From: Henckelia pumila
Lineage: Eukaryota > Streptophyta > Magnoliopsida > Lamiales > Gesneriaceae
Assembly: GCF_033568475.1 (NCBI RefSeq)
Contig: NW_027331840.1
Location: 434,001 to 498,000, forward strand
Direction of reading: 5' to 3'
Length of the DNA: 64,000 nucleotides
Positions 12,501-22,493 of this stretch are shown here, one piece after another. Made by a program: the position numbers and the translations under genes. Under the pieces are notes generated by a model. It saw only the letters and a list, made by a program, of their open reading frames with translations. It did not search any database and was not told where the DNA came from. Each line of letters starts with the position of its first letter. The stretch's first letter is position 1.

Positions 12501-12746
12501 ATCTTTAATAATGATGTTACCATGGATAATCTTACCCTTACCCACGGTTTTACCTTTGGAGTTGTCTCCAAAGCTGATCTTTGGTCCTTTGCACAACACC
12601 ACATCTGTTAGAAGTTCTGGATTTCCTGTCATGTGTCGTGAGCAACCACTATCTAAATACCAGGTAGTGTCCTTAATAGAAGTGGTTTTCTCGCCCGTTT
12701 GGACTTTTAGTACCTGCAAAGAGTGAAGAACTTTTGGTACCCATAT
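9505..12746 (-). pseudogene. pol: Copia Pol (protease, integrase, RT, RNase H), frame-broken
   Basis: Downstream of the gag stop and in the same frame come the protease ([10 protein letters not shown], about 12645), the integrase zinc domain (H..H and CPAC) and DDE core ([22 protein letters not shown]) and the first half of reverse transcriptase ([34 protein letters not shown]). That frame stops at 10494. The rest, with the RT catalytic YVDDI and the RNase H region (SWSSKKQ, STAEAEY, YCDN), is open in another frame from about 10482 to the stop at 9505. A single frame break therefore lies near 10,490-10,510, inside RT just before YVDDI. No full-length Pol could come from this copy without frameshifting. 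Confidence 0.9.
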
Positions 12747-14759
12747 CTAGTAGGGTCCAGGTCGGATTAGCCCTTTCGGGACCCACACCTGGAACACCCT
12801 TACAGGTTTGCCCGTGTGTGTGTCCAGAAATCTGTGCGGTCGATAGGCAGTAAATGTGTGTGCTTGTGAGGTTGCTGTGTGCTGCTTGCCCTTTTGATTT
12901 TTATCAGTTAGCCTGTACCTCTTTTGAACTGGCCTGCAATTAAAGTACTGGTAAGGCTTCTCCTTTGACCATCTTCTCTTAGAGTAGTTAGACTCATTCC
13001 ATGGCCTTTTGAAATTAGATTGGTTTCCCTTTCTTCTTTCATTAGGTTTTGGTTTGATCCAAGTTCCTCTTTGATTAGAGATCTGGGGATCCACATATCC
13101 CAGCCCTCTAAGCTTAGAGCTTCGTTCGTTAGATACTTTCTGATTTTTGTCAAAGCTGCACTCATCATGTTCATATATCGTGCTGGACCTGACAAATCTT
13201 ATTTTGTTAAGATTGCCTTTGTCCAGGCTTGACTGAATACAGGATTCCATAGACTGTTCATTTGTTCCAAACCCTAGACCGGTTTTATCATGTGCCGGTC
13301 TTTGGATTTCTTGAATCTTGTCAATGGTTACAGAAGATTTATTCCAAGCCTTAATTGTTTCAAGTAGTTTTTTGTTCTCAGTCAAGGTTGCTTGGAACAC
13401 TCTTTTCAAGGTGTCATTCTCAGTAGCCAGCAGACTTAGCTTGACCTTAAGACCATCAAGCTCTTTTTGCTGCATGCAGCTTGATTCGCTTGACTTATCT
13501 TTTAGGTCAGCTCTTTCTGCCTTTACTTCCTCGAATTCCTTGGATAATGCTTTGTATTCATTAGTCATTTCGTGTAAAGCAGTAACTAGATCACTGTGAG
13601 TAAATTCAGGTGAGCCAAAGTCAAATACCTCCTCAGCTTCTTCTTCGATGTCAGCCATAAGGCATTCCACCTTTTCATCATCGCTGTCATCTGAAGAGCT
13701 TCCGGTATTGGGGTTGTCAGAGTCAGACTCAGCCCACTTGCTTTTGCTTTCGTCTGCTACTAGAACCCTTTGGTCTCTTCCTTTTCTAAAGGTCCTCTTG
13801 TCCTCCTTGCCCCTTCTTCTTTTAGAGAATTGCTTCTGATCATTGCTCTTAGGCTTGGTGCAATCTGCAATGAAGTGACCTGGCTTGCCACAGTTAAAAC
13901 AAGTAGGACCATCGTCTGTATGGTCCGATTTATGATAATTTTTAAATTTAGAATTGTTTTTATGCATAAATCTACCAAATTTTTTGACAAAGAGTGTCAT
14001 GGCTTCGTTGATGATTTGCTCGGCTGATTTCTTTGGAGCTTCCTCGACCGGTGGACGTATCACCGTTGAGGTTAAGGCCTTGGTTGGTTGAGAGGTAGAT
14101 GGTTCATCTTCTGTCCTCATGTTGAGCTTGAACTCGTAAGCTTTGAGATCTGCAAAGAGATCATGCAGTTCGACCTTGCTTAAGTCTTTTGACTCTCTCA
14201 TGGCCACTGTCTTGATCTCCCATTCTTTGGGCAAAGCTCTCATAACCTTCACAGCAATTTCACGGTTAGTATAAGTTTTTCCTAAAGCAATAAGATCACA
14301 AATGATACTACTGAACCGTTCATCAAATTCAGCCATGGTTTCCCCTGGCTTCATTTTGGCGTTGTCATATTTTTGAATGGCCATGGTGAGCTTGTTTTCC
14401 TTTGTCTGGTCATTTCCTTCACACAGCTGAGTGAGCTTCTCCCAAATCTCCTTTGCTGTGGAGCATGACTTGATTTTGCTGAACATATTCTTGTCCAGTG
14501 TTTTGTATAGGATGTCCCGGGCCACATTGTCAAGATTGACCTTCTTTTTGTCCTCAGTAGTCCACTCAGCTCTTGGTTTCTCAATCATTTGTCCTGCACC
14601 ATCGGTTAGAGCTGGGTTGACCTTCATAATTTTGATAGGACCGTCTGTTATGACATATAGCATGTCATCATCCTGTGCTGCAAGATGTGCCTGCATGCGA
14701 ATTTTCCAGTCATCATACTCTTCTTTAGAAAACATAGGAATTTTGTTGAAAGAAGTCAT
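12747..14759 (-). CDS. gag: Copia Gag polyprotein
   Basis: This 670-codon frame starts at an ATG 40 nt after the primer-binding site and encodes the capsid/nucleocapsid part of the retrotransposon particle. The N-terminal ~200 residues resemble the UBN2/copia gag domain (a YDDWKIRM-like start, then LTMAIQKYDNAKM). A zinc knuckle, C287-X2-C290-X4-H295-X4-C300, is flanked by basic residues. Residues ~380-470 are acidic and then heptad-like, suggesting a coiled coil, and the C-terminal quarter is basic. The frame ends at a TAG at 12747-12749 and the same frame continues open into protease, so the stop sits at the gag-pol boundary. It could be a nonsense mutation or a readthrough site. Confidence 0.9.
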   Translation of the reverse strand: MTSFNKIPMFSKEEYDDWKIRMQAHLAAQDDDMLYVITDGPIKIMKVNPALTDGAGQMIEKPRAEWTTEDKKKVNLDNVARDILYKTLDKNMFSKIKSCSTAKEIWEKLTQLCEGNDQTKENKLTMAIQKYDNAKMKPGETMAEFDERFSSIICDLIALGKTYTNREIAVKVMRALPKEWEIKTVAMRESKDLSKVELHDLFADLKAYEFKLNMRTEDEPSTSQPTKALTSTVIRPPVEEAPKKSAEQIINEAMTLFVKKFGRFMHKNNSKFKNYHKSDHTDDGPTCFNCGKPGHFIADCTKPKSNDQKQFSKRRRGKEDKRTFRKGRDQRVLVADESKSKWAESDSDNPNTGSSSDDSDDEKVECLMADIEEEAEEVFDFGSPEFTHSDLVTALHEMTNEYKALSKEFEEVKAERADLKDKSSESSCMQQKELDGLKVKLSLLATENDTLKRVFQATLTENKKLLETIKAWNKSSVTIDKIQEIQRPAHDKTGLGFGTNEQSMESCIQSSLDKGNLNKIRFVRSSTIYEHDECSFDKNQKVSNERSSKLRGLGYVDPQISNQRGTWIKPKPNERRKGNQSNFKRPWNESNYSKRRWSKEKPYQYFNCRPVQKRYRLTDKNQKGKQHTATSQAHTFTAYRPHRFLDTHTGKPVRVFQVWVPKGLIRPGPY

Positions 14760-14798
14760 GATTTTAAAACTTTAGATCAGCAGTTGAGAAAGGAACCC

Positions 14799-14810
14799 GC
14801 TCTGATACCA
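14799..14810 (-). other. Primer-binding site (initiator tRNA-Met)
   Basis: The minus strand reads TGGTATCAGAGC two bases after the 5' LTR. This is the standard plant Ty1/copia primer-binding site, complementary to the 3' end of initiator methionine tRNA. Confidence 0.95.
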
Positions 14811-15521
14811 CTTGTTGGGATCGGTTCAGAGGGTAGAGGGGGGTGAATACACTCTGAAACTTTTCTACTTTCTTTTCAAAATGATCAAGTGAAGTTTAGT
14901 TCACTTAATCTGTTTTCTCAACTTCTAAAACGGTTTGAACAACTTAAATAGTGCGGAAATAGTTCAGAGGTTTTAGTGATGCAAAGTTTATAACACAATG
15001 TATGAGCAGTATGTAAGATAAATAGCAGTAAAGACTAAAGCACGATTTATGGAAGTTCGAAGGCTTAATCCTTCTACGTCTCCCCTTCTTCCACTTAGGA
15101 AGGAATTCACTAGAAGACTTTGGTTATTACAACGTCTTGCAATACACCCACTTCAGACTTAGGACTTATCCAATGCCTAATCCGAAACTCCTAGATTTAC
15201 ACAGATAAGATTCTCAGTTCTTATCAGACTGGTGGAAGCTGTCAGAGTAGCTTCAAGTCTCTTCAATAATGAGTATAGTTGAGTTGAGCTTCTCAAACTG
15301 CAGAGCGGTCGAGAGGCTTGGAAACCCTAGGATGATCCTTGACGATCAGATATGTGAACTGTAGGCGAGGGTTTATTTGAGCAGCAAATGAATGATCTTG
15401 TAAGTGTGCTCAAGTATTGCTTCAGTATATCAGATGAGGACTTCTGATATTATTCAAGTGATTGAGTTGATTGAGATTTTTCGAATTGCTTGTGTCTCTT
15501 CTTCACTTCTTGAGCAATCTT

Positions 15522-15533
15522 CCCTTTATATAG
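15522..15533 (-). promoter_or_regulatory. LTR TATA box of the Copia element
   Basis: The minus strand reads CTATATAAAGGG, a good plant TATA box, about 600 nt into the 5' LTR. The same site in the 3' LTR is at 5593-5604. Transcription should start about 30 nt downstream, near 15,490. Confidence 0.75.
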
Positions 15534-15856
15534 GTCAATCATCAACGTCTTTATTTTGAACGTTCTGATGCCGCATTGAATGCACATTTAATGCTCATAA
15601 ATGCATTGATGATTCTGCATGAAGATCGTACACTTCTTTAAATGCAGACAACTTCCAGGGTCCAAAACTGGTATAAACGGTCGAATGCTTTATCTGTAGT
15701 CATTCTGCGTTTTTGCCATTTTAGTGCAACCTATTGTCTCGATTGCAGGAGTCAACAGATCTTCTGACACGCCGGTTCTGCTTTTAATAAAAGATCAAAG
15801 AACATCTTGTCACAGGTACTTGTCTTGAGATATCTTGATAAGCAGTTGGCATTCTA

Positions 15857-16035
15857 CCGGTAGATAGATTTGTCCTCTGCTGGTTTGAATAACCAGTCGA
15901 TAGGCTTGTGACTTCAACCGGTCGAGAGACAAAGGTGGTTGAAAAGCTTCCGGTAGAGAGATTTATCCTCTGTTAGTTTGAATAACCAGTCGATAGGCTT
16001 GTGACTTCAACCGGTCGAGAGACAAAGGCGGTTGC
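15857..16035 (-). repeat. 93-bp tandem duplication in LTR U3
   Basis: Two copies of a unit starting CCGGTAGA and ending near GAGACAAAGG lie 93 bp apart inside the LTR. The same pair is at 5928-6106 in the other LTR. On the element's strand they lie in U3, upstream of the TATA box, where enhancer repeats of LTR elements usually sit. Each copy contains ACCGGTCGA. Confidence 0.8.
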
Positions 16036-16132
16036 GGTAGGAGTTGTAGTGGATTCCTGAAATACAAGGATTGGCAGCACATGCCTATATAATGAGTTGT
16101 TGTTTGTTATCACCAAAATATCGGATTCAACA

Positions 16133-16780
16133 GTGAGTTTATTTGTGCATTTACGTGACTATCCTTCTCCATTAATACTACATTATTAATGTCTTTTTCC
16201 AATTGTTTATTTTGTGACTCTTCAATTAACTAATTTATTTTTAAAAAATATATCATGTACTCTTTCAAATAAAAAATTTAAATTTTGTGCATCTATTATT
16301 TATTATTTGGTTTTGTTCTTATCTATTATTATTATTACATTACACATATTTTTATTAAATAAATATGTTAGTTTATTTGTGAATTGACGTTACTAACCTT
16401 CTCTATTAATACTACATAATTAATGTATTTTTTCAATTGTTTATTTATGTGACTTTTCAATTAAGTAATTTATTTAAAAAAAAGTATATCATGTACTCTT
16501 TCAAATAAAAAATTAAAATTTTGTTGCATCTACTATTTATGTCATTTTTTGCACTAACATAATAGGTTCATTAATAATATACTTAACTCCACCAAATTTC
16601 ACAACCTTGTAGTTTGAATGTTTAGTGGAGATGATATTCTTAGGAAAAAAAATTAAGAGCTAATTCTTTTATTATTTGATGAATAGTGGAAGAGTTATTG
16701 ATTGATGCATGGTAATTGGGGTACTTGTGTTTTCATTTAATTATTTCGGTAATGTGTGATAATTATTATAACCGACACCC
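16133..16780. repeat. Right half of the interrupted direct-repeat array
   Basis: The array broken by the Copia insertion resumes here. One short copy runs to about 16361 and a longer one from about 16362 to 16780, with the same landmarks as at 4102-4672, including TTTTTTGCACTAA, ACTCCACCAAATTTCA and GAATGTTTAGTGGA. The copy nearest the insertion keeps the GTGAGTTTATTTG segment that the element split. Confidence 0.7.
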
Positions 16781-18699
16781 ACTTTAATTTTTGTGAAATT
16801 AATTTTTTTCCCTTTTCTTAAATATAAATAAATTTTGATTTCATTTTCATGTCTTTGATTTTATTTCAATAAGAATGGTATAAAGACGTCTAAATTTTTT
16901 CGGTTTGGCTTCCATATTTTATTTTTTTAAAAAAAATAATTTTACATATAATTTTTTTCTAATAGCCACAAGTAGAATAAAGAGATTAAAAAATTAAAAA
17001 CACTTTAAAAAAATCCACAAGTGCCCTTTAAAATATGTCATTTTTTTAGAGTTTTTTTCCAATGAAATTGAGTATTGAGAACATGTGGATTTTAAGTGTG
17101 CTTTTGTAAATTTTTCTAACATTAATTTTGCATTATAATTTTATTATTTTAGTTTATTTTCAGTTTTATTCATAGAAAAAGAAATTAATGAGAAGTTTTA
17201 AATGATAGAAATTACTTTATACTTTTGAATTTAATTTAGACTATATATAATATAATATTTATAATAAATATTAATTATAGGAAAAAAAGATTTACATATG
17301 ACGATTGATTTTTTCCCCTAAAACACATTGTATTTTTCATCTTTAAAATATGTGTTTTTATTACACATATTTATTTAATTCATATCATGAGAAATTTTAT
17401 TTCTCATGAAATTAATATTCATTAATATTAATTTACAGAAGAATCATTGTGAAATAAAATTAAATATTTATATTACGTAACTATAAAAAAAATAGAGAAA
17501 TGTTTTAAATGGTTGAAAATTTCGCACAAACACGAGTGATATTGAATTTATTTACAATTTTAGGTTTTTATTTTAACATTAATATGATCATTTTTTAAAA
17601 TTAAGAAAATTTTTCGAGACATATAGCTTGTGTTGTTGCGCAGTTTAAGAAATTTGAGTTGCACTGTCACCACTAGCTATAACTATTGGTAAGTGTCATA
17701 CACTCGGTCTTACATTATTTTTAGGGTAATACTACATGTACACGAACTGTTACAGGTTAAGTTACACATTACACTTAAAATTACATAATTATCCCTGATG
17801 CATTTTTGAAAGATTTTTTCCAAATAAAGTGCAGAGATAATCATGTAATTTTAAGTGTAATGTGTAACGCAACGTGTAACACTTCATGTACATGTAGCAT
17901 TACCCTTATTTTTATTTGTTTTATTTATGATTAGTATTACTTTAATGGAAAAAAATACTCTATCCGTCCAAATTATATAGGTCACGTTTTTTTTTGTCCC
18001 AAATGTATAGTAATATTTATTACACTCCTTAACTAATATTCTCTTACTAACTAAATCTTAAAAATTATGCAATAATTTTTTAAATACATTAAATAGAAAT
18101 AAAATAGAAAGTTTGTACAAAATTTGTTTCTCAATAATTTTTTTTAAATCCGTGTGAAAAAAATAGGTCTATATAATTAGAACAAATGAAGTATCTTTTT
18201 TGGCTTGAAGAGATTTGTCTTTACATGAAGATCACGCGAAAAAAAAAAAAATTGAAAAGTGTCACGTACGAATAGGTGAATATATATGATTTATTGTAAT
18301 GCACGTTATTTTTTATATAATGCGTTTTGCTCTATTTAGATTGACAAATACTCTTAAAAATAGTATTATTAAACAAATTTAAACATTATCTAAATTTCGT
18401 AATCATGTTTTCAATAGTTAATCATGTACGTGCAGCGCACGTGCACTTTCCTAGTATCATTAAATTTATTGATCAGAGTCGCTATATACAATACTATAAA
18501 GCCAAGGTAAAACAAAATCTTCTTAATCAATACTAGATTCAGATTAAAGGACTTCACGAGCGAGCCGATGTTTGTCGATCGATGCATGTGTTGCAAAAAT
18601 AAGAAATTATGTGACCTAGCAGAGACCGAATTTCTAAGATAAGAGTCACATCATGTCTGAGATCTTCACCAGATTGAGTACAGCTTGAACTGTCAGAAG
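16781..18699. other. AT-rich intergenic DNA with one MITE
   Basis: Apart from the fold-back element at 17723-17906 nothing is recognisable. There are long A and T runs and no frame with coding character. Confidence 0.5.
17723..17906. mobile_element. Fold-back MITE with ~70-bp terminal inverted repeats
   Basis: The ends AGGGTAATACTACATGTACA and its near-perfect reverse complement continue inward as matched arms through TTACACATTACACTTAAAAT and beyond, about 70 bp on each side. Only about 45 bp separate the arms, so the transcript would fold into a hairpin. TATTTTT on both sides (17716-17722 and 17907-17913) is a possible 7-bp target duplication, weakened by the AT-rich setting. Confidence 0.8.
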
Positions 18700-18830
18700 A
18701 GAGTCCATTAAACCCACCAGTCAAATAAAAATCAATACCAAAGCAGATTGATAATAATTCTGCATTTTTCACTAACCCAAGCAGCGTATTAAACCCACTA
18801 GTCAAACCGAAATCAATACCAAGCGAACGA
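18700..18830. repeat. Pair of ~36-bp direct repeats
   Basis: TTAAACCCACCAGTCAAA and TTAAACCCACTAGTCAAA start near 18706 and 18788 and share the following AATCAATACCAA. On the minus strand they read as a repeated peptide-like unit with the pattern GIDF.LT.GFN in the same frame. I do not recognise the protein, and the surrounding frame is short. Confidence 0.5.
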
Positions 18831-18949
18831 TGGAATTAAATCTAGCTAAACTAAGGATCCTACATTATTTATTAGTTTGAGGGCAAATAGACTCACATGC
18901 TCTGCACGTGACGAATTCATCAGTTTTCAACGCTAGAGATTATACATGA

Positions 18950-19200
18950 ACTAAGAAAGGGTTGATCCCGAAAGGGACCCAATTTCACATGAGTCAGAGG
19001 TCCATTGGCTCATGCAAGTGTAAATCGAGGGATGTGCACGAGCGGCAGAGACCTGAAGGAGGGAGCACATGACCCAATCCCCAGAGCATACCCCACAATA
19101 TTTCAGCAGAAAATATGTTCCACACGAAAATCGAACCCGCAACGCTGAGAAATTTCTTCCCACGTCACTTCATACCTTACCAACTCGCCTATGCCCCTGT
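18950..19200 (-). mobile_element. tRNA-derived SINE
   Basis: The minus strand begins GGGGCATAGGCGAGTTGG, with an A-box-like segment at 19175-19192, followed by a B box GGGTTCGATTTT at 19127-19138. The spacing is that of a tRNA gene. The rest does not fold as a tRNA and runs on for about 180 bp, as expected of a SINE body. The 3' end is approximate, and I did not find a clear target duplication. Confidence 0.65.
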
Positions 19201-19429
19201 GGGCAGTTTATACCGTATGATGTAAAAATTGAGAGAGAAAACTTGAAACTAGAAAGAGAAAATCAAAAAGAAAAGCAAAATACGTACAGGATGTAATTAT
19301 GAATTATTAACTCGCTTGGACTTCAATACTTCTTTCCCTACCAAACAAATGCTAATCTTATCTTCATACAGACTTCGACTCAATTTTTTTTCAACTATAA
19401 TAATAATCAGTAATTGTGTTGTTCCTTCT

Positions 19430-19723
19430 CCAGATTAGCAAGCAGTACCAGATCTGTATGATTCATGTCAACAAAGTGCTGATCTGATTATATCCGGTTA
19501 AGTCTCCATTATTTTGCTGTTTATTTCCTCCACTGATCATTAAAGTCTTCTCAAAGAATTATTGTTTCGTATTAATTTCCTTCCAATTCGCATCTCCCAA
19601 ACAAAGATCATTACTTAAAAAACAAATTTCTTGGCTTAGATTTTATATTTGAGAATATTTCCTTGTATCTGACATAGCAGTTGCAACATTTAACGAGGAT
19701 CATTCCATCTTGAAGAAACAGAA
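19430..19723 (+). promoter_or_regulatory. NLR1 leader with probable 5'-UTR intron
   Basis: The segment shared with 2015-2195 ends in a donor-like CCG|GTTAAGT at 19496/19497. An acceptor ATAGCAG lies at about 19674-19680, followed by about 43 nt to the ATG at 19724. I infer a ~185-bp intron in the 5' UTR. NLR2 shows the same arrangement. No TATA box was assigned. Confidence 0.45.
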
Positions 19724-22493
19724 ATGGCAGAGAGTGCAGTAACCTTTCTCTTCGATCAACTTTCTTTGTTGCTCCAACACGAACGACGATTGCTTGGAGG
19801 GATTGGAAAGGATGCCGAGTACATTCGAGATGAATTAGGAGAGATGAGGGCATTCCTTCGAGCTGCTGATGAAAAAGAAGAAAGTAATCCCCAGTTCAAA
19901 GAATGGGTCAAGAAAGTACGCGAAATCACTTACGACACTGAAGATCTTCTTGAAATATACATGCTCCGAGTTCCCCTTCCACGTCGGGATTCGAATGGAT
20001 TCAATCAGTATATCAAAAGGATGTATGCCTCTGTGAAAAATTTGACAGTCCGCCATCAAGTTGCTTATGAATTCCAAAAAATCAAGCTGAGAGCAAAAAA
20101 TGTTTCCAAGAATGGCCAGAAATACAAAGACATGTATGATTTCAAGGATGAAGGATCAAGCAATCTAACTTATGACACTCGAGGTGATGCGCTTTTATTG
20201 GAAGAAACAGATGTCTTGGGCATTGAAAAGCCAAAGAAACAACTTGTAGACTGGCTTATGCAAAGTGATGATGGGCTTACGGTCATTTCTGTGGTAGGCA
20301 TGGGTGGTTCGGGTAAAACAACCCTTGTTAAAAAGATCTACGATGACGCATCAGTGAAGGCCAATTTCGATAGCCATGTGTGGGTTACTGTTTCAGAGAG
20401 TTTCAAGCTCGAGCATCTTTTGAGAAACATTATTAGCCATCTTGCTACTGAGGCCAAACTTCAACCGCCACAAAATCTGGAGGCAATGACCAACAATGAC
20501 ATGAAAGAGTATGTCTACACTTTTCTCAAAGATAGAACTTATATTGATCGTACTTGATGATGTATGGAAAATAGAAGCATGGGAATCCATCCGATATGCA
20601 TTTCCAAGAAAGAGTGCTCGATGCCGAGTCATCATCACCACACGCTTATACAACATAGGCAGTGCTGCTTGTTGTGAAACCAATGGCCATTTGTATCATT
20701 TAGATCCTCTGACTGATGAAAAATCAGAAGAATTGTTTTACAAGAAGGCATTTCCGGGAAATTCATGTCCTGCTTATTTAAATGAAATCTCGAAAAATAT
20801 CTTACGAAGATGCCATGGCTTGCCCCTTGCAATTGTTGTTATTGGTGGGCTCTTAGCAACTAAGCACAACAATCTTGAAGATTGGAAAATGTTTGAGCGT
20901 ACCATCGGTCTTGAATTACAGGGAGACTCTCTCAAAACAATGAATAAATTATTGTCTCTCAGTTATTACAACCTGCCCTACTATCTTAAAGCTTGCTTCT
21001 TATACTTGAGCATTTTTCAAGAAGATGAATTGCTCTCAAAGTGGGAAGTTATACGACTTTGGATAGCGGAGGGATTCGTGGTGGAAAATGATGGAATGAC
21101 TAGGGAAGAAGTTGCGGAGACTTATCTTAAAGAGCTTCTCAACAGAAGCCTAATCCAGGTAGCAGATACACATCTTGATGGAAGGCCAAGAAAGTTTCGT
21201 ATCCATGACATTCTACGAGAATACATCATTTCTAAATCAAGAGAACATAATCTTCTTGCTATAGCCTGTGGAGAAGAAATGAATGGTCATGATAAGATTC
21301 GCCACATGGCGATTGATGCTACATATACTGACACAAAAGAATCCTACAATGTTAAGAATCTTCGCTCTTTGTTTTGGTTGGGGTATGCACATTCAAACAC
21401 AGGATTGATCTTCCAAAAGGTTTTGGGAGGACGTTGTAGGCTGTTGAAAGTATTAAATATAAGAGGAGCTCCAATAGATAGCATCCCACATGAAGTATTC
21501 AAACTATATTGCCTCAAATATCTGTGCTTAAGGAGCACAAATATCAAAGTCATCCCAAAAGCAATCGGAAATCTTCAGAACCTGGAGACATTAGATCTCA
21601 AGAAATCCAAAGTGACCGAAATACCTATTGAAATTTTGAAGCTTCACAAACTTCGGAATCTCTTGGTATACTCGTACAACTTCAGAGATCTGTCTTCTTT
21701 TAATTTTGTTGTACAAAGCTTCAAGGCTCCATTTGAAATAGGAAGTAACTTGACATCCTTACAAAAGCTTTGTTATATAGATGCAGATGAAAAAGATGGT
21801 ATTCAAATAGTGGGAGAAATAGGGAAGCTAACTCAACTCCGAAAATTGTGCATTACAAAGCTGAGAAGAAAAGATGGAATGGATCTTTGCTCCTCGCTAG
21901 TGAAGCTTACCAACCTGCGAACATTAGGCATTTATTCCATTGAGGAGGATGAGTTGATGGATTTGGATCACTCCGTGCCTCCTTCCACATTCTCGGTTCT
22001 TCGTAGTCTTTGTCTTCATGGACGTTTGGAGAAGCTGCCACAGTGGACGCATTTTCTTGATGGGCTCACTGAACTATACTTGAGCTGGAGCAGATTAAAA
22101 GAGGACCCATTACAACATCTGGGAGTTTTGCCCAATTTGGTAGCCCTATGGATGTTTAATTTTTCATATGAAGGGAAAGAATTAATTTTCCAAGGTGGAC
22201 ATTTTCAGAAGCTCAAGAAATTGGATTTAGACGAATTAAGCGTGTTGAGATATGTGAGAGTGGAGATGAACTCCATGCCTCGTCTGGAAAAACTGAGATT
22301 TCGGGATTGTGAAGTGATGGAGGAGTTGCCGGAGGGCATCCAGCATTTAACCAATCTTCAACTTGTGGAGTTCGATGATATGCCAGAGAAATTCAATGAG
22401 AGAGTTGTTGAACAAAAATCCAAACTTGCGCATGTTTCCAAGGTTGAGATTTGGGATAGAGTCGACAGTGAATGGAGACAAAGGCAGATGTAA
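19724..22493 (+). pseudogene. NLR1: RPM1-like CC-NB-LRR gene with one frame break
   Basis: This encodes an intracellular immune receptor of the CC-NB-LRR class. The Rx-type N-terminal coiled coil (from MAESAVTFL) has an EDVID-like YDTEDLLE. The P-loop GMGGSGKTT starts near residue 192. The frame then stops at 20557. The remainder is open in the next frame from at least 20511 to 22493 and holds kinase-2 LDDVW (20553-20567), RNBS-B IITTR, GLPL as GLPLAIVV, and RIHD at the MHD position (21201). The LRR region runs from about 21430. Compared with NLR2, this gene has one extra base between 20527 and 20555, exactly before kinase-2. Total length would be about 922 codons, close to the 933 of NLR2. 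Everything else is intact, so it is either a very young pseudogene or a single-base assembly error. Confidence 0.85.

Larger units (their letters stand above)
4881..16132 (-). mobile_element. Ty1/copia LTR retrotransposon (Sirevirus-like) with accessory module
   Basis: This is a complete 11,252-bp element on the minus strand: 5' LTR 14813-16132, primer-binding site 14799-14810, gag 14759-12747, pol 12746-9505, accessory reading frame 9156-6380, polypurine tract 6205-6217 and 3' LTR 4881-6203. The pol order is protease, integrase, reverse transcriptase, RNase H, which defines Ty1/copia. Large size, a long gag with one zinc knuckle and an extra frame downstream of pol suggest the Sirevirus group. 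The flanks share TGAG (ATGAG on the left, GTGAG on the right), consistent with a 5-bp target duplication carrying one mutation. LTRs are about 99.6% identical by eye, so insertion was recent. Coding frames are interrupted by one in-frame stop and three frame breaks, so the copy looks non-autonomous unless those are sequence errors. Confidence 0.95.
14813..16132 (-). repeat. 5' LTR of the Copia element
   Basis: This is a 1320-bp direct repeat of 4881-6203, bounded by TGTTG...CAACA. Read on the minus strand it lies upstream of the primer-binding site and gag, so it holds the active promoter. Comparison with the other LTR shows five substitutions, near 15437, 15804, 15848 and 16089-16093, and three 1-nt length differences in homopolymer runs. 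Confidence 0.95.
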
